Assembly (NCBI GenBank): GCA_046757585.1
Contig: JBHHYR010000013.1
Coordinates: forward strand, 1 to 38,226
Direction of reading: 5' to 3'
DNA: 38,226 nucleotides
Source of the DNA: JBHHYR01 sp046757585
GTDB taxonomy: Bacteria > Desulfobacterota > Binatia > HRBIN30
A model generated the notes under the pieces. It was not told the DNA's origin. It did not search any database and saw only the letters and a program-made list of their open reading frames with translations. Made by a program: the position numbers and the translations under genes. Of this stretch, positions 31,988 to 38,226 are shown piece by piece. Within the stretch, counting starts at the first letter, position 1, and the number at the start of each line of letters is the position of its first letter.

Positions 31988-34900
31988 CTAGTTTTCGTCT
32001 ACCACGGCGCTGAGAACCTCGAGGCGTGAGGTTCGTGAGCGCGCCGTTGCCTCGAACTGCAACGTGACCACTGGGCCGCTGTGGAGCGGCTCGCTGCTGG
32101 CCAGCGAGAGTGCGATCGTCCCTGGTGTGTGCAGGTTCAGCGCCAGCAGCGCTCGTCGTGCGCGCCGCAGCCGTCGTACCCCCAGGGGTTTGAGTTGCGC
32201 CTGATCGTAGCGCAGAGTGACGTCGAGCGCCCGATACGGGCGGTCTCCTTGCACGTACAGCGGCACCCGGAGGCGGCGGCCCTTGGCTCGGCGCGCTCCC
32301 CTGTGCGCCACTCCGGCCCGCACCGTGACCGATCGTGTAGTGTCTGTCAGGTCGCTGCTGGCGGACGCACCGTTCGGCTGCCAGTTACCCGAACAGTCGC
32401 CAAAGAGCGCAGCGGTGAAGTCTTGGTTGTTGGCTTCACTGACTAGCGGTGTCCAGGAGATTGCCCCGGGCTGGCAGCCGCCAGGCGGCAGCGCCGGCAA
32501 GAGCACTTGTTGGTTGGGCACCGCGGCGGGCTGTGGCAGAAAGGCCCAATCCGATCCGCACAGCTGCGCGACCGGGAAGCTGGTGATTAACCCGACCTTG
32601 TATTGTAAGATCAGCACTGCGTCCAAGGCGTTCAGAGCACCGTTGCCGCTCACGTCGCAGGCGAGCTGTTGAGCCGGGCTAGGAGTGTGTAACCCAACCA
32701 CAGCCTGCAGCACACGCACTGCGTCGAGCGCACTAATGCCGTTGTTCACTCCGCCAGTCTTCTCTGGCCGGATCTGCCACGCCGTTTCCTCCAGGCCGGC
32801 GAAGGCAAAGTGTCCTGCTGCGTCGGTGTGTACCGTGTTCGCTGTTGGCCCTTGCAGGCCCACTGTGACCGCGTTGACCGGGAGTTGGCTGCTGAAGTAG
32901 CGAATGTGGCCACTGACGCCATGCGTTCCGGCCGACACCCAGCAGACATCGACGCTGACACCCGTGGTGCGCACTTCATCCCCGCTCGCCACCTGATGCC
33001 GCACGCCGGCCTGTAAGCCGTTGATGTCTCCCCAGGTCCATGGCTGGCCGTTAACCGGATTGGCTGGGTAAGTGGTGCTCGCTTCGGTGTAGGCCGTTGT
33101 GGTAGCCAGCGGCGCGCCACTGAAGAGCGTGCTCCCAGTCCCCACCCTGAGCTGGGTGGTGGCGGCACTGCCGCCAGTGCTGGTTACTGAACGACTGACG
33201 ACGTGGACGATCACTGACACGATTGGTTCGGTGCGTGGAACGACGTCGTCGAGTGCGGAGAGGTCGGTGCGGGGGCCGACACCGGAGGTCGGCATGCTGA
33301 AGACATAGGACGCGTCGCTGTCGTTGGCTCGTGCGCATTGCCAGTTGTCACCGCATCCGCTGGCCTGATTCTGGGGCTGCACAGCGCCCGGGCCGTTCGG
33401 TGCGAGGGTGGTACATATCGACGGGATCGTGGGGGTGACGGTCGGCGATGCTGTAAAGGTCGCAGTGGGTGACGCTGTCGGAGTAAACGTTGGGGTGGCT
33501 GTGGGTGGCTGAGTGGGCCCCGGTGTGGATGTCCATGTCGGCGACGCATTTGGTGTTGGAGTATGCGTCCAGGTCGCAGTGGCGGTCACGGTTGGCGTCA
33601 CGGTCCATGTGTGCGTCGGGGTATGAGTAGGAGTGACCGTCGGGGTACGGGTCGAGGTGCGAGTCGGTGTGACGGTCGGTGTCACGGTTCGCGTGGGTGT
33701 GGAAGTCGGCGTTGGGGTGGCCGTTGCCGTCGGCAGCGGGGTCTTCGTGCGGGTCAGGGTTGGTGTCGGTGTGGCGGTCGGCGTTGCGGTGAACGTTGCT
33801 GTTGGCGGCGGCGTGCCCGTCTGCGGATAGCTGAAGCTGACCCCTGCGATGTCGTCGCTGCGCACACTGGCGCAGCGGCCGTCGAAATGTGCGCGAAAAT
33901 ACATCGTGGCATCGGCCAGAGTCGTATTGGGTTCGGGGCTGCTCTCCGAGGAGTGGCCGAGGCCGATGGTGTGACCGATCTCATGCGTCACTACCTCGGC
34001 AACGTTGCACTGGTTCCAGAAGGCGCACCCACCCCACCCATTATTGACCGTGACCCGGCCCACGACGATCTGGGAGAACTGTGTGCCGTTGACGACGGTG
34101 GTATTTCCCGTCGCGCAGAAGCCTCCGACGGCGAGGATGCCGCTGCAGTTGGTCGGATCGTTGATCTCGTTGAACGGATCATTGAAGATGACCCGGCTGG
34201 TTGGGTTGGTGCAATCGAATAGCCGCGCAGGTGCGGTCGTCCCTCCGTCCTGCAGGACCAGCCCCGCCGTTGTGACGTTCGTCCATGCCGCCAGCGCTGC
34301 GTCCACCGCAGCCTGGGAGGTGGTGAAACCCAAGGTGCTGTCGCCGTTGAAGTCGACGAAGTAGTCGACCGGCAGACCATTGTCCGGCTCGAACCAACGC
34401 GCCGGTGGTGAGCCGATGAAAGTGAACGCTTCGTGGTACTCGGTCGTAGTGGTTTCTAATTCCGGCGGCGTAAGGGTGAGCGCCAACGAAGGCGTAGTGT
34501 CTGCCTGCTCCTCCACCAGGCCACGAAGTCGGGCCACCAGCGGGGCAAACGGTTGCGCCTCCGGTTGCACCTCGAAAAGCCGCCCGCTATCGGGGAGGGC
34601 CACTGCGGTCCCGCGGCCAAGGTCACGCACGGCGATGGTGCGGCCCGCCGCGTCAACGCTGAGGGTGTATTTGCCCATGGCCAGGTTGTTGGTTTGCAGC
34701 GCGCCGTCGGCGTCGCGCGTGAGAAACAACAAACTGCGCTCCCCCACCCAAAACTCCGGGGCGCCATAGATCCATTCGCGACGTTCCCCAAACGTGCCGC
34801 CTGGTTCGCGCAGCACGATGTCATCTGTATCTAGTGCCCCCTTAAGCACGCGGTCGGGCTGAACATGGACGTAGGTGTACACGGGGCCGTTCGGATCCGG

Positions 34901-35059
34901 GACCGCAGATTCGATGTCCGTGACCGTGCCGACCATGACCGCTGCAGAGCTGTCGAACAGTGTCTCCTCATCCATCGGGACAAACGTCGTGCCGCGGGCG
35001 CCCCGCGGCTGCAGGCAGGCGAGGACAAGCGTGATCACCATGATTCGTGCGAAACGCAT
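31988..35059 (-). CDS. secreted metzincin-type protease with Thr/Pro linker, dockerin-like and cohesin-like domains
   Basis: The protein has 1023 residues from ATG 35059, eight bases after AGGA; the frame is open to 35167. A signal peptide ends at GARG. The protease domain has 'VTHEIGHTIGLGHS' (HEXXHXXGXXH zinc site) and a Met in 'DATMYFRAH' that fits the Met-turn, as in matrixin-like peptidases. A Thr/Pro linker of about 130 residues follows. A further extracellular domain, a dockerin-like segment ('GISALDAVRVLQAVVGL...CDVSGNGALNALDAVLILQYKVGL') and a cohesin-like C-terminus ('RALDVTLRYD...') end it. The last 330 residues are homologous to the next gene's. It is probably an extracellular or surface-bound protease. 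Confidence 0.8.
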   Translation of the reverse strand: MRFARIMVITLVLACLQPRGARGTTFVPMDEETLFDSSAAVMVGTVTDIESAVPDPNGPVYTYVHVQPDRVLKGALDTDDIVLREPGGTFGERREWIYGAPEFWVGERSLLFLTRDADGALQTNNLAMGKYTLSVDAAGRTIAVRDLGRGTAVALPDSGRLFEVQPEAQPFAPLVARLRGLVEEQADTTPSLALTLTPPELETTTTEYHEAFTFIGSPPARWFEPDNGLPVDYFVDFNGDSTLGFTTSQAAVDAALAAWTNVTTAGLVLQDGGTTAPARLFDCTNPTSRVIFNDPFNEINDPTNCSGILAVGGFCATGNTTVVNGTQFSQIVVGRVTVNNGWGGCAFWNQCNVAEVVTHEIGHTIGLGHSSESSPEPNTTLADATMYFRAHFDGRCASVRSDDIAGVSFSYPQTGTPPPTATFTATPTATPTPTLTRTKTPLPTATATPTPTSTPTRTVTPTVTPTRTSTRTPTVTPTHTPTHTWTVTPTVTATATWTHTPTPNASPTWTSTPGPTQPPTATPTFTPTASPTATFTASPTVTPTIPSICTTLAPNGPGAVQPQNQASGCGDNWQCARANDSDASYVFSMPTSGVGPRTDLSALDDVVPRTEPIVSVIVHVVSRSVTSTGGSAATTQLRVGTGSTLFSGAPLATTTAYTEASTTYPANPVNGQPWTWGDINGLQAGVRHQVASGDEVRTTGVSVDVCWVSAGTHGVSGHIRYFSSQLPVNAVTVGLQGPTANTVHTDAAGHFAFAGLEETAWQIRPEKTGGVNNGISALDAVRVLQAVVGLHTPSPAQQLACDVSGNGALNALDAVLILQYKVGLITSFPVAQLCGSDWAFLPQPAAVPNQQVLLPALPPGGCQPGAISWTPLVSEANNQDFTAALFGDCSGNWQPNGASASSDLTDTTRSVTVRAGVAHRGARRAKGRRLRVPLYVQGDRPYRALDVTLRYDQAQLKPLGVRRLRRARRALLALNLHTPGTIALSLASSEPLHSGPVVTLQFEATARSRTSRLEVLSAVVDEN
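33424..33822 (-). repeat. coding low-complexity Thr/Pro repeat, metzincin gene
   Basis: The DNA is a degenerate hexamer pattern encoding TPT/TPTxTPT units that join the protease to its binding domains. It is strongly G/T-biased on the plus strand. It is coding and kept in frame, so it is a flexible, possibly O-glycosylated linker and not a CRISPR or satellite. Confidence 0.8.
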
Positions 35060-35225
35060 CCGGCGGATCCTTTGAAACCGAATTGACGTTGCGCAGATCA
35101 CATAGCACGTGCGGGCATTGCGCACGACGAACGCTGTCATTGCGATGGTGGGAGCGCTGGCTGCCATTGAGTTGGTCGCCCTAGTTGCAGTGGCCGACGA
35201 ATCGAAGCGGCCTGGCCCCGGCGTG

Positions 35226-38200
35226 TCATTCCTCGGCCACGGTTGCGCGCATGAGTTTGACGTTTGCCATTTTATGCTGGCGCGTTACTGCATTAAATTG
35301 CAGCATCAACACGCTACCGCTTTCCAGTGGTTCGACGCTGGCCAGGGCAACGGCCAGCGTCCCAGGTGTCCGGTTGTTTACGGCTACGAACGCTGAACGT
35401 GTGGCGCGTGTGCGCCGCACCTTTGGGGAAGTGAGCTGCATCGCATCGTAACGTAGCCGGACATCGAGCGCCCGGACGATGCCGCTGGTCTGCACGTACA
35501 CTGGCACGCGCAGGCGCCGGCCCCGGCGTCGCGGCCGCCCCAATCGCACCTGCGCGCTAGCGTCGTTCCCGACCCGCAGCAGTGCCGCGGAACGGGAGCT
35601 GCTGGGTTGCCAATTTCCTGAGCAGTCGCCAAACAGCGCGCCCACGAAGTTCTGGTCAGTGGCGTCGCTCGCAAGAGGAAGGTACGCCACCGCGCCGTTT
35701 TGGCAGCTACTTGAAGTGAGTTGCGGCTGCGTGAGCTGCTGATTGGCCGTGGTGGCGGGCTCAGGGATAAAAATCCAGTCGGATGCGCAGCGGCTGGCGG
35801 CGGGAAAACCAGCTACCAACCCCACCACGTGCTGGAGGATCAGCACAGCATCCAACGCGCTCAATGCTCCGTTGCCGCTCACGTCGCAGGCGAGCCGCTG
35901 GGCCGTGCTTGGCGCACGTAGCCCGACCACCATCTGTAGAACAAACACGGCATCGAGGGCGCTAATGGCATTGCCGGCATCGCCGGTCTTACGAGGTTCA
36001 ACGCGCCAGTCGGCACTCCCGATCCCAGGCAAGGTGAACTGGCCGTTCAAGTCGGTCTGGGTCTCGCCTCCGGCGCCCGCTCCACCTTGCCCACCGGATG
36101 CGGATTGCAACTGGACTGTTGTCGCACCCACCGGCACCGCGCTGCCGTAGTAGCGGACAGCGCCCGCTACGCCGACGCTGAGTGTTGGGGTCGGGGGAAC
36201 CACGGTTGGCGTCCATGTCGAGGTCCACGTTGGCGTGGGTGTGGGTGAAAAAGTCGGCGTCCCGGTGTTGGTCGGGGTGAAAGTGCCCGTCGAAGTGGGT
36301 GTGGTGGTGCGTGTGAGAGTCGGCGTCCACGTTGGCGTTCGGGTGGGCGTCTGCGTTGGTGTCCGGGTGGCTGTCCAGGACGGTGTGGCGGTCCGGGTGA
36401 GAGTCGGCGTCCACGTCGGCGTTCGCGTGGGTGTGAGCGTTGGTGTCCAGGTAGGCGTCCGGGTGGCCGTCCAGGTTGGTGTACGCGTCGGTGTCGATGT
36501 CGGCGTCGAAGTAGGGGTCCGGGTCGGTGTGCGCGTGGTCGTCGGTGTGCTTGTTGCTGTGGCGGGCGGTGGGCCGGAGGGATCGAAGAAGACCTGGCGG
36601 AGGCGGCTATCATCGGGCACGGAGATGAGCAGGTGCGTACCGGCGGGACCGATCGAGACGCCGGTCGGGGGACTGAGTGCGGCCTGGAGGGCGGGGCCGC
36701 CGTCGCCGGCCAGACCGGGCAAACCGTTGCCCGCCACGGTGTCAATGCGCCCGGAAGAGGCATCGAGGCGGCGCACGCGGTTATTCTGCTGGTCCGCGAT
36801 GAACAGGTTTCCCGCGGCGTCGAAGCTGAGCTGGTAGGGCTGGTGTAAGGTGGCGGCGGTGGCGGGGCCACCGTCACCGCCGAAGCCGGTGCCACCGGTG
36901 CCGGCCACGGTGGTGATGATGCCCTGCGCATCGATGCGGCGGACCCGGTTGTTGAGGTAGTCCGCGATGTACAGACTGCCATCGGGGGCAACCGCCACAT
37001 CCGTGGGGTTGCGCAGCTGGGCCGCAGTCGCTGGCCCGCCGTCGCCGCCAAAACTCCATTGGCCCGTGCCGGCCACCGTGTCGATGATGCCCCCCGGGCT
37101 CACCCGCCGGATGCGATTGTTGGAGAAGTCGGCGATGAACAGGGTGCCCTGGGCATCAACGGCGATCCCGTAGGGAAAGGCGAGGCTGGTCTGGGTGGCC
37201 AGGCCCCCATCGCCGCTGAAACCGAACTGGTGGTTGCCGGCGACCGTGGTGATGGTGCCGCTGGGACTGACCCGGCGGATCACGTTGTTGAACGTGTCGG
37301 CGATGAACACGCTGCCGGTGCTATCGACCGCGACGTCGAGCGGAAAGTTGAGCGTGGCATTGGTGGCCGCCCCACCATCGCCGGTATAGGCGGCCGTGCC
37401 CGTGCCCGCTACCGTGCTGAGCACGCCCGTGACCCCGTCCAGGCGGCGCACCCGGTTGGTGTTTCCGTCAGCGAAATAAAGATGGGGGGTGGAGCTCCCG
37501 CTGGGAACCTGGATGCTGCCGCGCGGGTTGACGAGGGCGTTGAGCGGCAACGCGCCATCGCCGACGCCGCCGCCCACGAGGCTGGTGATGATGTGCTGGG
37601 GGGAGACCACACGCACGCGGTTGTCTTGCGTGCGGGGTTTGGTTTCGGTGGTCACCGCGACGTAGACATTACCGGCAGCGTCGGTGGCTACGCCCCAGGG
37701 GGGAAACAGGGGAACTTGGCTGGCCGGCTGGCCATCGCCCGTGGAGCCAAACTCTCCGATCCCGGCCAGGGTGGTGATGAGCTGGCTTGCCGCCGCTACC
37801 TGCCGTACGCGCAGGTTGCGCGTATCGGCGATGTACAGATTGTGGGCCGCGTCCAGAGCAATCGAAGTGGGGAAATTGAGCCTAGCGGCGGTGGCGGGGC
37901 CGCCGTCGCCCAGGAAGCCGGCTGCGCCGGTGCCCGCCACGGTGGTGATGATGCCTGCAGGGCTGACGCGGCGAATGCGCTGGTTTTGGAAGTCGGCAAT
38001 GTAGAGCGCGCCAGTGTCGTCACACAGCACGTCGGCGGGGTTGGCCAACCGGGCGGCGGTGGCGGGGCCGCCGTCGCCCCCAAAGCCCCACTGGCCGCTA
38101 CCCGCCACGGTGGTGATGATGCCTGCGGGGTCAACCTTGCGAATGCGGTTGTTGGAGAAGTCGGCGATGTACACGTTGCCGGCGCTGTCCACGGTGGACT

Positions 38201-38226
38201 GGGGCATCTTCGATCTGACCTCCAGT
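35226..38226 (-). CDS. secreted NHL-repeat protein with Thr/Pro linker, dockerin-like and cohesin-like domains (5' end cut)
   Basis: At least 993 residues are visible. The frame is open to the right edge, and the first visible piece is already inside an NHL repeat, so the true start and signal peptide lie beyond the window. About ten NHL blades carry 'GDGGPATAAxL.xPxxVAVDxxGxLYIADxxNNRIRRVxxxGIITTVAGTG', which should form one or two beta-propellers. A Thr/Pro linker of about 130 residues, a dockerin-like segment ('NAISALDAVFVLQMVVGL...GALSALDAVLILQHVVGL') and a cohesin-like domain ('RALDVRLRYDAMQL') follow. It is a neighbouring paralogue of the metzincin gene over the last 330 residues. The likely role is surface adhesion or protein binding. 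Confidence 0.82.
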   Translation of the reverse strand, partial: LEVRSKMPQSTVDSAGNVYIADFSNNRIRKVDPAGIITTVAGSGQWGFGGDGGPATAARLANPADVLCDDTGALYIADFQNQRIRRVSPAGIITTVAGTGAAGFLGDGGPATAARLNFPTSIALDAAHNLYIADTRNLRVRQVAAASQLITTLAGIGEFGSTGDGQPASQVPLFPPWGVATDAAGNVYVAVTTETKPRTQDNRVRVVSPQHIITSLVGGGVGDGALPLNALVNPRGSIQVPSGSSTPHLYFADGNTNRVRRLDGVTGVLSTVAGTGTAAYTGDGGAATNATLNFPLDVAVDSTGSVFIADTFNNVIRRVSPSGTITTVAGNHQFGFSGDGGLATQTSLAFPYGIAVDAQGTLFIADFSNNRIRRVSPGGIIDTVAGTGQWSFGGDGGPATAAQLRNPTDVAVAPDGSLYIADYLNNRVRRIDAQGIITTVAGTGGTGFGGDGGPATAATLHQPYQLSFDAAGNLFIADQQNNRVRRLDASSGRIDTVAGNGLPGLAGDGGPALQAALSPPTGVSIGPAGTHLLISVPDDSRLRQVFFDPSGPPPATATSTPTTTRTPTRTPTSTPTSTPTRTPTWTATRTPTWTPTLTPTRTPTWTPTLTRTATPSWTATRTPTQTPTRTPTWTPTLTRTTTPTSTGTFTPTNTGTPTFSPTPTPTWTSTWTPTVVPPTPTLSVGVAGAVRYYGSAVPVGATTVQLQSASGGQGGAGAGGETQTDLNGQFTLPGIGSADWRVEPRKTGDAGNAISALDAVFVLQMVVGLRAPSTAQRLACDVSGNGALSALDAVLILQHVVGLVAGFPAASRCASDWIFIPEPATTANQQLTQPQLTSSSCQNGAVAYLPLASDATDQNFVGALFGDCSGNWQPSSSRSAALLRVGNDASAQVRLGRPRRRGRRLRVPVYVQTSGIVRALDVRLRYDAMQLTSPKVRRTRATRSAFVAVNNRTPGTLAVALASVEPLESGSVLMLQFNAVTRQHKMANVKLMRATVAEE
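36181..36571 (-). repeat. coding low-complexity Thr/Pro repeat, NHL gene
   Basis: Units of TPTxTPTxTP(S/T) are encoded in a regular 6- and 18-base pattern, richer in TWTPT and TRTPT than the matching linker at 33424-33822. It joins the beta-propeller to the dockerin-like part. Such tracts expand and shrink easily by slippage, so the assembled length may not be exact. Confidence 0.8.

Noticed and set aside
36181..36571. CRISPR-like regular repeats
   Set aside because: The repeats are short hexamer-based units inside an open reading frame encoding a Thr/Pro linker, with no unique spacers. The same holds for 33424-33822.

Overview
The window is high-GC DNA, probably from a Gram-negative, anaerobic or facultative bacterium of the deltaproteobacteria-like lineages (Desulfobacterota, Myxococcota or Binatota neighbours). 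This placement is inference from gene style: dense multihaem cytochromes c, an outer-membrane porin with lipoprotein cytochromes, paired 'GDCDG...VT(V/I)(D/N)E' calcium-loop modules, and secreted proteins with Thr/Pro linkers. There is no rRNA or marker gene to settle it.

Region 1 (about 0.2-10 kb) holds inner-membrane quinone redox complexes. Two divergently transcribed modules share the order Rieske protein, cytochrome b, nine-haem cytochrome c. The left copy (minus strand, 3040-214) has a canonical b6-type cytochrome b. The right copy (plus strand, 3341-6011) has a cytochrome b that has lost one haem-ligand His (now Phe) and whose PEWY motif is PPWY. On the plus strand the operon continues with a NapC/NirT-anchored 19-haem cytochrome, an 11-haem membrane-anchored cytochrome and a four-helix b-type subunit, together resembling a Cbc-type quinol:cytochrome oxidoreductase. 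A strong hairpin at 10062-10100 ends it against convergent genes.

Region 2 (10.1-20.2 kb, minus strand) looks like an outer-membrane electron conduit. It runs from a small monohaem cytochrome (20218), through an OmcA/MtrC-type decahaem protein and a beta-barrel porin, to four cytochromes of 7, 2, 4 and 12 haems. The last five genes are joined by four successive 4-bp start/stop overlaps. Downstream lie an ethylbenzene-dehydrogenase-type haem-binding protein and an octahaem lipoprotein split by an apparent one-base frameshift. About 92 CXXCH motifs fall within 20 kb. A plausible electron path is quinol -> Rieske/b or Cbc complexes -> periplasmic cytochromes -> porin conduit -> decahaem surface protein.

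Region 3 (20.6-27.3 kb, minus strand) is a glycan operon: a glycoside-hydrolase/GT2 fusion interrupted by an in-frame amber codon, an ABC exporter and two related glycosyltransferases.

Region 4 (27.4-38.2 kb) has a CBS-domain protein, a membrane M1-type peptidase with a beta-propeller, an exosortase-H-like protease with its partner membrane protein, and two very large secreted paralogues. One of these has a metzincin protease domain and the other NHL repeats; both end in a Thr/Pro linker, a dockerin-like segment and a cohesin-like domain. The NHL gene runs off the right edge. I saw no tRNA, rRNA, IS element, CRISPR array or phage gene.
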